NCBI GenBank assembly: GCA_907163375.1
Contig: CAJQUW010011540.1
Span: forward strand, 1-64,000
DNA: 64,000 nt
Reading direction: 5' to 3'
DNA from: Prostheceraeus crozeri
Lineage: Eukaryota > Platyhelminthes > Polycladida > Euryleptidae
Shown one piece after another: positions 1 to 11,870 of the stretch. The notes under the pieces were generated by a model. It made no database searches. It saw only the letters and a program-made list of their open reading frames with translations, and was not told the DNA's origin. A program made the translations under genes and the position numbers. Numbering within the stretch: the first letter of the stretch is position 1; every line of letters begins with the position of its first letter.

Positions 1-1600
1 TACGTTGAGAGCTGTGTCAAATGCCCAACATGAGACATGAGTTGTCCCAGCGGTTACGGTCTCAAATATGACACATTCCCTTGCCACACTTATCACTACG
101 GCATCGTCCGCCGTCCCGAAGGAACACCATGTCAGTGGAATATTGCAGCAAAACTCTCCGTGTCTTGCTCGCTTTCAGTGAAAAGCCGCTTATAGCATGA
201 GAATACTGGCTCAGACATGAAAACCTGTAGAGTTGGTAGATGGTGGACAGACTTTTAGCAGCTTGATTCACCGGGTTTTGCAATGGAGATGTTTAGAGGC
301 CACCCATGACAAGATAGCTAAGACTCAACCGATTGGCGTTCAAAGTGCTACGTTGAGAGCTGTGTCAAATGCCCAACATGAGACATGAGTTGTCCCAGCG
401 GGTACGGTCTCAAATATGACACATTCCCTTGCCACACTTATCACTACGGCATCGTCCGCCGTCCCGAAGGAACACCCGTCAGTGGAATATTACAGCAAAA
501 CTCTCGTGTTCTTGCTCGCTTTCAGTGAAAAGCCGCTTAAGCATGAGAAGACTGGCTCAGACATGAAAAACCTGTAGAGTTGGTAAGAGGTTGACAGACT
601 TTTAGCAGCTTGAATAGCAAGCCGTAGAGAGCTTGATTCACCAGCGTTTTGCATTGGAGATGTTTAGAGGCCACCCATGACAAGATAGCTAAGACTCAAC
701 CGATTGGCGTTCAAAGTGCTACGTTGAGAACTGTGTCAAATGCCCAACATGAGTTTGTCCCAGCGGTTACGGTCTCAAATATGACACATTCCCTTGCCAC
801 ACTTATCACTACGGCATCGTCCGCCGTCCCGAAGGAACACCCTGTCAGTGGAATATTACAGCAAAACTCTCCGTGTCTTGCTCGCTTTCAGTGAAAAGTC
901 GCTTATAAAAATAAGTCAATGACAGTTAGGAGAAAGCGATAGCCTTTATTCTTTTAAGCTAATAAAGAAACATCAGCCAAATCTGCTTGCCATTGTTCAT
1001 CAATAACCACAATAAATGTCGCCCTGGCGGTCAGAGTACAACGTTGAGCCGAAAGGCAACCACTTGGAAACATGACGCAGAGAGGTTTCACAAGGATTAC
1101 CATTGCCAACGTCCCGTGCAGTACTCATCGCTACGGACTTCACCGCTGTCTCGAAAGAACGCCCACCAACAGGAAGTATGACACCGAAAATCTCCGTGAC
1201 TTGCACCGTTAATGACTTGATAGCCAGACATGAAAACCGGTGAAGTTATTTAGAAGAGGAAACATCCCAAGTCGTTGCTTTGATCAGCTTGATAACAAGC
1301 CGTGATTCACAAGCGTTTTGCAATGGAGATGTTTAGATGCCACCCATGACAAGATAGCTAAGACTCAACCGATTGGCGTTCAACGTGCTACGTTGAGAAC
1401 TGTGTCAAATGCCCAACATGAGTTGCCCCAGCGGTTTCTGTCTAAAATATGACACACTCCCTTGCCACACTTATCACTACGGCATCATCCGCCGTCCCGA
1501 AGGAACACCCTGTCAGTGGAATATTACAGCAAAACTCTCCGTGTCATGCTCGCTTTCAGTGAAAAGCAGCTTGTATCATGGAAAGACTGGCTCGTACACA
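1..1600 (+). repeat. Subterminal tandem repeats, about 350-370 bp unit
   Basis: Near-identical units begin with TACGTTGAGA at 1, 349, 720 and 1,389, and each contains the same stretch ending near 'CGTCCGCCGTCCCGAAGG'. A divergent unit occupies about 1,015-1,260. The same unit occurs once in each end of the complete Polinton (inverted at about 15,370-15,780, direct at 34,440-34,860). Short ORFs read through these units are repeat artefacts, not genes. Confidence 0.85.
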
Positions 1601-2539
1601 CTTTACCATGCCTTCATTGACTTCAGCAGGGTCGAAAACCCCAGAAAACCTCCAAAAATAGTGAATTTAAATTTTTCAACTTTTTAGCACTACTTATGAA
1701 ATTTTATAAGTAATCTCTCATTATAGGTCTGATCAATAGCGATCGACTCTTTTTTTAATCAAGTCAAACGGACTTGTAGAAGCAAAGTTACAAGCCTTTA
1801 AAGTTTTGGAGTCTTTTATGGCCTGGAGACGAAGGCCATCTCCTGGCTAACCTTTAAGTCTGACGCCTTAGCTGATATCAGCCATGAAATTTTCTAAGTC
1901 GGTTTCCTACGGAAATCCGAAATTTGGAATGTCCGATGCTATTATCGGAGCTCCGGAGTTCACCTACCCCAACCCAGTCGGGAGGGGAACTGATTTCCAC
2001 AAGCGCAGATTCCACTTATGCAGTTTGTGGCGATCAGCTGATGACGTAAGATCCATCATCCAAATTTTTAAACACGTCTATCTCCGGTTCTAGTGCTCCG
2101 ATTGACTTCAAATTTTGATAGGGTGTTCTTCTCACGCTCAGGTTTCATGGAAGCCATCTCTCAACTTTCTCCGATCACCAGAAGTCGAGTTAAAACACTC
2201 GCCATTTCTTCAAAAACAATCAAAATCTTGGAAAATGCGCAAACATTCGATTTTAAACAAGCTCTCATTTGGAAACGGAGATTGCCATAGGTCTCAAAAT
2301 GAAGGAGCCTAGAAAACAAAGTGCAGTCTTGCCCGTAAAAGAAACCCGACGTCTTCACTCACTTCCATTCCTGAGTGAGAAATCGTCAAAGTTGGCTAAA
2401 AAAGCGACATTTCACATTTGTACTTGAAAAAATCTAAGTATTTTCGACCACCGTAGTGAAAAACTTTTCAAAAAATTTTTTCGACTGAAAACCTCACCAA
2501 AGTCCATTTCAGACCTTTCTGAGCAATTTCGGTGTTTTC

Positions 2540-3010
2540 GACCAACTTGGTCGGTTGAGTCGTCGGGGGGGGGGGGGGGCGATTTTTCACCGAAACTTCA
2601 CCGACCCAATTTTTGACGACAAACACGATGGGATGGGTCTCGTAGCTCAATTCTAACAGTTTGAAATTTTTTTTCACGAAAGAATCCTACGTGTCGAAGC
2701 CCAAGGTGACGAAAATTTTCGAAAAAATATTTTGTGCGAATTTCAACCTGAAACCTTGATAGAAGTTTGTTTCACATGATTCTGAACAACTTTGTTCTTT
2801 TCGACCAACTTGGTCGGTTGAGTCGTTAGGGGGGGGACGAGTTTTCATGAAAATGCCAAACACTCCATTTTCGATGAGGAACACGATGGGATGACTCACT
2901 TGGTCGGTTGAGTCGTCGTGGGGGGGGGGCGAACAGCTTCTTCCTCCCGGACCCATTCCTCCCAGCACATCCTTGGCGAACTCCCTCCTTCCTTCCAGAG
3001 GGGGGGGGCT
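2540..3010 (+). repeat. G-tract subterminal minisatellite
   Basis: A motif containing 'TTGGTCGGTTGAGTCGT' recurs at about 2,547, 2,810 and 2,898, each followed by a G run (15 Gs at 2,565-2,579, shorter runs near 2,831, 2,921 and 3,001). The complete Polinton has a comparable C/G-tract array next to its left terminus at 13,381-13,570, so G-rich arrays appear to be a recurrent terminal feature of this family. Confidence 0.75.
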
Positions 3011-3212
3011 GAGTCAGCATGATGACTCATCGTTTCTCATTTTGCACTTCCTTTCGTCACGGGATTACTAATTCGCAAAGTTCTCGAGCGGCATGTCAAC
3101 TAGAGTTGTTCAATTGGAAAAGAAGCAAAACAGGAAGTTGAAATTAAAGATGCTTTATTAACGATAACGATGCCAATAGCGATATGATGAAATAAAATTA
3201 CTGTGTATGCGT

Positions 3213-3339
3213 AAAGACGCGTTCACATTAAAGCTGATTTTCTGAGCGATAAATGATTCAATCTGAACTGAGGAACTCAACGATAAAGTGGAACGTCGTC
3301 ACGATTTTATCGTTATCGGTCTAATGTGAACGTGCCTTT
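3213..3339. mobile_element. Small MITE with inverted ends
   Basis: The ends are AAAGACGCGTTCACATTA (left) and the inverted copy TAATGTGAACGTGCCTTT (right), two mismatches over 18 bp. Flanks read T-AA/TT-A, compatible with a TAA/TTA duplication as made by PIF/Harbinger-type elements. It has no coding capacity. The superfamily assignment is inferred from size and flank only. Confidence 0.6.
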
Positions 3340-3344
3340 AAAAA

Positions 3345-6300
3345 GCAAATTACATGTAGCCTAAAGAAGAAACATGGTAATATTTTTTGCTTTCCTATTC
3401 GAGACTGCTGTCCAACGAAAAAGCTTTAATTTCAGAAAAGATAATGAAATTAAGCATCGCTAATTTTAAAGCTCCTGTTGTTTATTCATCGCAGCTTCAA
3501 AAGCTTGTGAAATTTATCACTAAGATAGGATGCAATTCATGTTGTAATCAATGGATATTCATCATGGTGAATAAATAGGCTGCGATTATATGCTATAATG
3601 TCCGATACTAAATTGAGAACAAAGTAGGCTGACAAAAAGGTGATGAGGGATTTTATAGTTGAGGCCGACGCTCTGTCCTATTTGTGTCCATACCAGTAAT
3701 TATCCTTAGCCTTTCATATTGTTACGCAGCATGCTCCGAAAATTGCGCAACAACACAGATCTCCCACCTCCAAAAAATCCTGTCTACGCCATGGTTTGCG
3801 GTATATACATTTCATCATGGCGAGAATTGCTTTGCAGAATTATATGAATTATTAACATACTGATATAATACACCACATTGGCTATCATTTAATGACTGGT
3901 TCGCTTGTGATAATGGCCTGCAATGTTGGCTGACAGCGCTCGTGACGAAAATGTATATTTTCAATTCTCTTCATAAGTTATATGGAACGTCCTTCGAATA
4001 TTTAAAAAATGGTCATCGTTCTAATTTATCTTCACAATGACAGGTAGACCTAATTGCTAATCATTATATATTTTGACCATTCATATATGAATCAAGAATG
4101 CACGACATTTAATTGTCTCTGTACAACGGGGCTTGTGACCTTAGAATTTGAAGTTGTCAAAGGCCGGTTCTGGTCGTGGACTTAAGGTCAACGTGCCGGG
4201 CTGGGCATGGGCCTCTAGGTTCGGCTCCAACTCTGACACCGATACATCATGGCCACAGAATTCTGTGATCGTGGCTGTTAAATGTCGATATCAGAGAACA
4301 ATACTTAGCATTACTTTAATTGATGTACCGTACATGCAGACTTATTAAGTAAGAAAACATGCGAAATAATGCTTAGGTCTCTATGTATACCAATTCTTAT
4401 GTATCGATTATGATATCGAAAATAATGAATTATATTCAAAAATTCAAATGCAATTTTACCTGAAATTTTCGATATACTATCCGAACTAGTAGTGAGTACA
4501 CCTAAATCTCGGCATTCCTGCCCATCCCATTCCCAATGCTTATCATCTTCCGGAGCAACGCTGATGAGAGAAAGTGAATATTGCGTGATCATTTATCCTA
4601 CTCACTTGACGTTGTAAAGCTACCGACGTCAGAGAGATGGTCTCAAGTGGTGAGACTCCTCCTCTGGAACTAAAAACTGCAGGAATGCACCTCTCGTACC
4701 GTCATTTTGGCGCCTGTGGCAACGCCTGAATGAGTTTTGGAGCGGCCAGTGTGTCGCATTCGCTATCTTAACCTCAAAATGACGTTGTTGGGGACGAGCA
4801 AGGAGACTGTGATACTTGCATGGTGGGTAAACGCCCGATTAGGTCAAATCAGTCCGCGTGCGTTTGCGAACATGTGCACAAGTTAATTAAACGTCGCTTC
4901 CCCGCAGTTTTGCTACGGAAGTTTTATAACGGGTGAAAGACGATGCTGTGAGGACAGGTGATGAAGAAATTACAGCGAATAATCACTCGTCAGAGAATTT
5001 TTTTCTCATCCAAACAGTTTCTGTCGAAAGTCAATAAATCAAAAGATGAATTCATGCTTGTTGAACGCGCTGAGATTTTTTATTTCAAAACATGATCATG
5101 CATAAGCGTGGCAGCTTAATGTGCAGCTTTCCCAATACCACTCGTCATAGAAAATCATTTGAGCACTCAACCGTTGAGTATATCCACTTAAAACTCCATG
5201 ATGGAAATAATCGTGTCTCATTAGATGTGTTGCAACAACCATAAGCAGAAGTTACTAAGGTATTCAATTTTCCACAGAAATCCACGATTAAATTCGAGCT
5301 GACAGCCAGTGCTGTTACTATATCTGATTGTCATGTCTCGTGTGTTCTTTCATTTTTTGACTTGACTTTGTTTTTATTGCGAATTAGAGCATATTTTTAA
5401 TGATGCCAGTTTCTGCATCAGATCGTAACAGAAGCAAGCACTTCTACAATTTTATATCAGCCTATTGCAAACCTATTGTCTATCATCTAAGCTTCCCCGA
5501 AGCTGGTTTGACGGTGCATGAAAAAATAAAACATAACCAAGAAATAAGGCAATTTTACTTCCAATTGAATCAAATTTGATTAAATTACATAATGTCAAGT
5601 AAAAGCACGACGGACAAAAAAATTGTAACAAAGTTTAGCTTTTTCTGGCACTGAAGTAGCAACTGGCTGGAAGAATTTCCCGATGAATATTAACGAGTAC
5701 TTAAACTTTCTTTCATCAATATTGGCTTTACCAGACTTGGCTTTCTTTTTTTATCCTATTGAATCACCTTCTCTGAAAAATGGCATAGATATTGCGATAT
5801 GACACCTAAAAATGGAAAAAATCACTCAGACAATTCGATGATGAAAACAATATTTGATGACAAAAATAAGCTACATTAAGATAAAGATCGCATCTCATAA
5901 AAGATGTTTAGGCTTGAATTGCGGAAGGATCCAGACTCAAGTGATACTTTTTTTTAAAGAATAATACCGTCGAACGTTTTCGGCTAGCGTCCATTACAGT
6001 ATATTTTACATATGACTCAGACTCTGTTCGGAAAAAAGGGGTTGCAACAACTATATAAACCACGGCTACCAAGCAACTCGGTTTTCTCACAGATTTCCAG
6101 CTTTAGATTGGAATTGACGTCTTCACCTTCAGCAGCATACTTTTAACGTTCGATTGACTGAAATAATTAGTTTTTTTTGCACCTTTTCCAATTCATTAAT
6201 GCAACTTCGCAATTCAACAGTCGCAGTCTCAGACCAACAATAAACGCACTTTTCAATTAAACAATACAAAATCTCAGATCACTTGTGCGTGTTATTTCAA

Positions 6301-6350
6301 TTCAATAGTACAACATGTCTCAGATCAATTGACACAATCTTATTTTCAGG
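3345..6350. other. Anonymous non-coding stretch
   Basis: Only short ORFs without recognisable domains. The composition is AT-rich except for a slightly GC-richer block at about 4,620-4,880. I recognise no transposon ends, RNA gene or exon here; an unrecognised small exon cannot be excluded. Confidence 0.5.
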
Positions 6351-6364
6351 GCACACTAGGTACT

Positions 6365-6550
6365 GGTGCTGTGGCCTTGTGCTAGAGTGTTCGCTCTACC
6401 TCCGGGAGAACATGTCTCAAACCTTGATCGGGTCAAAATAGGTACTCTCCTGCAAAACGGTCAGCACAAAAAAGAATGGGAGTGGGACAAATAGCAACTT
6501 CACCACATGAAAGAAATGCTCCCTGCCTAATGTGCTTCCCAGTATAAATA
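6365..6550 (+). mobile_element. tRNA-derived SINE, degenerate
   Basis: Positions 6,371-6,436 resemble the tRNA-like head of a widespread animal SINE type. An A-box-like TGGCCTTGTGCTAGAGTG is followed by an anticodon-arm-like segment with CCGGGAGAAC, a decayed B box (CTCAAACCTTGATC), then GGGTC. The body that follows ends in the CTCCCTGCCTAATGTGCTTCCC segment, typical of the tail half of that SINE type. It has no coding capacity. The B box is poor, so it is unlikely to be transcribed by Pol III. Assignment is from memory of the consensus and is moderate. Confidence 0.5.
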
Positions 6551-9229
6551 AGGTTAATTAATCAATCTATGTACAATGAATTTCATGCTATTCGAAGTAA
6601 CACTTTAGAAGTTAAGGAAGGTGGCCCTAATCGCCTCTCCCTGGACGTCGATGTGCTTATGAGATCGTTCAGAATAGGGGAAAGGCTGCGTATAGGTAAT
6701 TCTGACAAGATGACTTTACATTTATGAAGAATTAAAAATAATCGTGAGTCTTTACAAAGTCGGCTACACTGACAAGGTTCATAACAATATTTATGTGTCA
6801 AGACAAGTAACGTGGCGATTGATAGATTTATCAAATCTCAACAGATGCAACTCATGAGTCGTGGGGCTCACTTAGATTGCGGAATAGATTCAATATTTGG
6901 TTAGAGTATGCTTACACGTCCTCTAGCTCTTTAACCTTTACACCTCCTGTTAACCAATTTAGTTGAAATACACTTCATTTAAAAGGAAATTTCACGAAGA
7001 AGATGATGGTGGCATCTATTTTGCAAACAGCAGCCATTTTTTCTCCTTGAAGATGTTCGCTTCTATCGCTCATGCTTATCGCAGTGCTTGACAACAGTCG
7101 GTATAGCTTATAATTGTGCTGACAGTTTGACAAAAGGATTGATTTCACTTGGTTTTTATGAATAGTATTGGCAGTGAAATATCTGATCTGATATTCCCTC
7201 AAATCATGCGACATCCACAACTTGTAGATTTTGGTACTCAAGAGAATAATTTCTGCAGATTCGGATTTACTAAACGAAAATTAAAAGGACGGAATGTCTT
7301 TTTGTCGCCATATCATACTGAACTCTGTGCTCTTCTCAGATTGAGACTATTTCTAGACTGTTGGTCGACCAAAAATCATCATGGAATTTACTAGGATATT
7401 GCTCTAGAATAGACTGCCCCTAGCAACACTTCAATTCATAGCGAACTATTGTCGTTTGATGAAACTTGCAGATCTAAGAACCTGATTACATCGCACTTTG
7501 TTCACGCTCGTATATCTAATGCAAAATGTCTCTGTATTTCCTCGAGAGTATGTCGCTTAGACATCATTTTCGAGTCATTATGCTTGATAAGTTGCATCTG
7601 ATTTCATGTAAATTCTGAAAACTGAGTACGTCATTTAACTACTCGGGAAAGTGTCATATTATAGTGTCTTGTTTGGGCTCGTTCGAATGCATGTGACACA
7701 CGGAATATGAATATGTTAATTATTCAGCAATAGGAAGTGTCCATAATGATATGGTGTTTGTAGTTGCCCCCTCTCCGTTTTCCTCTCCCGCCCCTCACCA
7801 CGCGGCTATGTGAGAACAGGCAGTTTGGTTGGACGCGCCGCGTCCGGTGTGAATGAACTTTTAGGCAGTGTGTATCACGTCAACGTACATCCACGACGTA
7901 GATGCACATGTCCGCACTAGTCCTGCAATAACAAATAATGATAGAAATCACAAACTGTAATTGCTGGGTTGCTGGTTGAACATCTCTATCAGCTGCTAGC
8001 AAGGATACATCGTTTGTTTCTACCATAAAGGTTCTCTTCCGGATGCTCATTAATTCTCCCAGGCGTTATCCTGTATCAATTCATAATTATGATCAATCAG
8101 TGTTTCTTTCATTATTCACCATTCTCTAGCTGAACAAAGAAAAGTACTTCTAGACAAAAGCATCAATCTATCTCTTTGCTTTCTGATGAAGAGACTGGGG
8201 CATAATCAAAAGCAATGGAGTGGTAAGTGCAAATTCTCGGTAACACAGCGTTCGTGAACTCATTTCTCGACCGCATCAATCCAAGTGTCATTTGCAATTT
8301 AGGGTTAAGTGGCTGGAAGATACACTTTATCTGTTATTTTCCCCATCTCCTCTGCCTGTTGTCCATCTACATTAAAACGCTTTCAAAAAAAATCAAAGAT
8401 AATTATCAAACATTATCAAACGTCGTGGTCAGCAGAGATGGGCACTTAGACAACTATAACCAATAACAATAATATGATATAATGTTGCTGACAAGGTTTT
8501 CCAAATGCACGTTTAATCCAGCGATGACCGTTTCATCATTATCGTTATCAATAATATCTTCTCTTGTCATCGGTCTCGACAAATTGTTCAAATTCTTGAC
8601 TGTTATATTCATTTAACTTCAAATTTGTCCAAAAATCTGCCCATTTCCGTCATTATCAACATACAATGCCAATTACCTCATACTCACAAGACTAAATTGT
8701 AACTGAAGTGCAGATAACACATATAAAAAAATATAAAAATTATCTGTATTTAAAAAATGTAAGATAGTCCTGAAAAGGACTCATGAAGCGTTCACTGGGC
8801 TGGACACACCTATTCTCAAAAGTTCACACAGACAAGAACGAAAATCTATAAATAAAACTGGACAAAACAACACTAAAACAAATATACAGTATACAAGAAT
8901 ACCAGAAATAACGGTACTCAAAATACTATGGATGCACTCAAATCATAGCGCATTGGACGGACAATTGTCTGCTTGAAAACAAGCCAAACTTTAGCAGGAG
9001 TGAAAAATGCTTACGTAGAAGTATTTCCATGCATCATCTTAAATCACACAAAAGATAGCCTCTTTTTGTAAACAATTGGCATGTGATTTTGATCTTATCA
9101 ACAAGCAATTGCAAAATAAGAGGGTTTGGTTCGTGAAATAGAATTCAGTTTGACTTTACAATGCATAATTGTCCATGCCAACACTCGATTACAGGTCTTC
9201 ACACCCACCCTTTAGTTTTCTGAAATTCT
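6551..9229. other. Anonymous non-coding stretch
   Basis: No ORF above about 90 codons and no recognisable domain. The only repeat seen is a 7,828-7,863 fragment related to the hairpin MITE at 62,389-62,492 (shared GACGCGCCGCGTCCGG core). Otherwise I see nothing that can be assigned. Confidence 0.5.
7828..7863 (+). repeat. Solo end of the hairpin MITE family found at 62.4 kb
   Basis: GACGCGCCGCGTCCGG followed by TGTGAATGAAC matches, with few differences, the right arm of the hairpin at 62,461-62,491. No partner arm is seen nearby, so it is a truncated copy. Confidence 0.5.
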
Positions 9230-10110
9230 CAACAACATTCTGTCAAAGACTTTTTATACTAGCCGCATGTTTATTGTTTCACACGGATCGACCGGTTTCT
9301 GCACTCAGTGCTTTTATCAAGACCCAAAAGCAAAAGCCTGCAATGGCTCAAGCAATTCACTAAAAATAAGGTAACACGGTGGTCACTCACACGGTTGCAT
9401 CGTCATGTAAACGACATTAAAAAAAATAATAAAAAATATTTATAATTGGAAAATGCCTATAAAGAAAAATTTCCGAAGCGTCATAAGGACGAAAATAATG
9501 ACAATTAGTATCTTACAACTGGATTTCATAAATTATGTTACTCACAGAAAACAGAAAAAAGATAGCGAAAAAATGACGTGCCCTTCAGAGTACTTCAAAA
9601 ACCAGGCAAACAAATACGTAGCACTACTAATAAGTTCAATTCTTTTAATTCTTATATTATCTGTCTAGCTGCAAAATCTGTGACTCTTTGAATAATGATC
9701 ATTCCTATGAGAAACGGTATGTTGTGTGCAAATTCACTTGTTCTTTGTGCTGTGATTTCTACATAGACTTTACGAACCGTCATTTTAGATGTCGTTTCCA
9801 AGAGCTTTATCGTGCCATTGACAATAGAGATAGCAAAAGTGCTCTATCAGTTCATATGTCCTCTGTACACTTTAACCACACCTCTTCAATAAATGTCTTC
9901 ATACTGTATTTTGTTAATACCTGATAAATAGTTCTTTACTGAATAACCTGATAAAAGCTCGCTTAACTAGATAAGAAAATTGGAGCATAAATTAATCGCA
10001 AAGATGAACTGGTGTGAGTGATTATCGTGTTACCTTATTTAAGTGAATTGCTTGAGCCATTGTAAGTTTTTACCTTTGGGTCTTGATAAAAGCAATTAGT
10101 GATGAAGCAA
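9230..10110 (+). mobile_element. Penelope-like element remnant with inverted ends
   Basis: A block starting CTTTTATCAAGACCC at 9,311 recurs inverted at about 10,000-10,100, giving about 90 bp of imperfect inverted repeat around a GIY-YIG-like coding remnant at 9,688-9,924. Inverted terminal blocks plus a C-terminal GIY-YIG nuclease are the hallmark of Penelope-like retroelements. The reverse transcriptase part is not visible, so the copy is strongly shortened. The left block (9,317-9,530) has a near-identical second copy at 35,711-35,924. Confidence 0.6.
9688..9924 (+). pseudogene. GIY-YIG endonuclease fragment of a Penelope-like element
   Basis: The 78-codon frame contains a CxxxCxxC-like cysteine cluster, then YIDFTNRHFRCRFQELYRAI and a SALSVHM..VH segment. 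This is the expected order of the GIY-YIG core of Penelope-like elements (zinc-finger-like cysteines, YIG-type turn, arginine-rich helix, 'SA...H...H'). The glycine of the YIG signature is replaced (YID), and the N-terminal reverse transcriptase is absent, so no function is expected. The family protein normally has a reverse transcriptase upstream of this nuclease. The start is the first ATG, not a proven start. Confidence 0.6.
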
Positions 10111-11599
10111 CAATTTTATTGACAATAAAGACTTGGCTGTAAAAGAAAAAAGTGAGTTATTTTGACATTTTGTTTACTACAAAATACTTGGAACAGTCAA
10201 TTGCGGGTAGAATCAAGAAGCAACACGTCAATTTGGAAGTACTCCTACACTCTCATCCGGCAGGCAATAAAAGAGCCTAAAGTAAGGTCTGCAACCAGAT
10301 TTTAGCAGCAAGCGTAAGCTCAGGGACTGCACAGTCACCTGAAAACACATGACGTGAGACTGCTCAAGAATTAACAGCTAGCCAAGCTTAAAAGCAGCGA
10401 GAGGTAATAGAATTTCTAGTGAAAGGAAATTCTAGACTATATGCTCGTCTTGTTACTACTGACAATCATGACCAAAAGTAGTACAGACGTCCACCAACTA
10501 CAGCGTAGCCTAATCTTTCGAAATCAGAGAGATAATTCTATCCAAGAAATCATTAAGATGAAAGGTGTGCTGCAAGACTGGATACAGGAAGAATGGTTAT
10601 CAACGATAAGAAATGTAAGTTGACAGCAATGCTTTATAGAACTTTAAAGCGAACTTTAAAAACTCGGGCTGCCCGGGGAGTCCGGGATAAAAAATCGAGC
10701 CCGGGCTTTTTGTCCCGAGCTCCGGATTTTTGAAACAGGCTAACCCTAGCTTGATTTTCATCCGGGCTGCGAACCCTAACGAAGAACCTCCCGTGTACCA
10801 ACATCAAGCTCCATCAAAACTGCGACATGGAAATCTTCTCATGTACATCATGTACTCTTCGCCACAGTGCGACCTTCGACTGGAAGCATCCATACTGCCA
10901 TCTCCGGTGAGGCATGACGCCGCTTGCCGGATGCTCGAGGGTCCATCAACGTCAAAAATTGATAATAATAAAACTATGTAAAGGCAGCACGAAGAACCAT
11001 ACACAGAGATTGCATCCTATACGTATCCCAAATCCCGAGTTGATGTTTCTATGTTAATCTTTGTCTTCTTTCAATTTGGCTATGACCTTAATGATTCGGG
11101 AATGGGTTGTTTTCCACCCCACTTATGCTCATTGTCATTTTATTGCAAGAAAAATCCTTTTTTGATAATCAAGCTGAAGACTGTTTGAAGACTGCATAAA
11201 GTAGGCACTGTTAAGGCCAAAATGCATTCATGGTTGTATTTCTTCCTATAAGCGTAGCAACAAGGAGTCTTGGGTTGGAAACCACCCCATTCCCACATCT
11301 TCCGTAATGAAATACTGACAAACCAATTATTTTATAAAATCTTCGTCAACCACAATTTTGTCATTCAGGTACATGTGTTAGCCTTGCTACGCCACTGCCT
11401 ACAATGAAAGAGGCTTTACGAGTAGGTATAATTAGACACCGAGACAAGTATTAGTTTGTGATGCTAAACAATGTGCTGATCTACTGATTGGGCTGTCTAT
11501 TTTCTCACAAATGAATTTGCGCGCACAGCTCAGCCTGTCTACGTGATAATGGACATCGGACGAGTATTGCGATGAGTTTTCCTCGAAAAACTTGTTTAT
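10111..11599. other. Anonymous stretch with a short GC-rich inverted segment
   Basis: Mostly structureless AT-rich DNA. Around 10,665-10,790 there is a locally GC-rich patch with repeated and inverted CCGGG/GCCCGGG words (for example GAGCCCGGGC and GTCCCGAGCTCC). It looks like a decayed MITE, but I cannot define its ends. No coding features recognised. Confidence 0.4.
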
Positions 11600-11870
11600 C
11601 AACTCATGGCTGCCACAAGTATATCACGGTTTTGTGAAAGGCTTTGCTTGGCGCGGTTGCTCAAGCACCTCGCGATCAGCCTCCGCATCTGTGATCTCCA
11701 AGAGAGCGGCATTGGCCCTCCACTCCACTACTTCAGGGAACGACACAGCGGTGCGCCTTGTAAGCACGGTCGCACCCGTGATCGAAAGTGAAAGCAGCTT
11801 TCTGGGTGCTTTGCAGTCGACTTGCACCGTCCATGCTGAACTTCGGTGTCAGCGACATTGACTGAATTAA
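11600..11870. other. GC-enriched block open in several frames, unassigned
   Basis: Base composition rises clearly above the flanks. Three overlapping frames stay open for 60-90 codons, two on + (from 11,592 and 11,606) and one on - (11,624-11,827). The minus frame has a plausible protein-like composition (acidic, alanine- and glutamate-rich C-terminus). No domain is recognised. It could be a host exon, a CpG-rich regulatory block or an old repeat. Because several frames are open at once, composition rather than coding may explain it. Confidence 0.25.

Larger units (their letters stand above)
1..3060 (+). mobile_element. Terminal region of a Polinton-type element (fossil, runs off left edge)
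   Basis: Positions about 1,015-2,090 are clearly homologous, in the same order and orientation, to 34,200-35,300, the right-hand end of the complete Polinton in this window. Shared landmarks include a block around 1,020-1,200 (as at 34,215-34,390), the 370-bp repeats, and a stretch around 1,620-1,890 ending in the 'GATATCAGC' region (as at 34,850-35,110). Beyond about 2,100 the sequence diverges but keeps the subterminal style: FGT-rich units with long G tracts. No coding gene of the element lies inside the window. The outer boundary is uncertain, probably near 3,000-3,080. It looks like the polymerase-proximal end of a related, more diverged copy; incomplete here. Confidence 0.7.

Noticed and set aside
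6120-6330. Tandem repeat of CTCAGA-TCA words
   Set aside because: Only three loose occurrences with variable spacing; likely chance in AT-rich DNA.
10665-10790. GC-rich CCGGG-word patch as a defined transposon
   Set aside because: Inverted words are visible but no consistent ends or target duplication could be found.
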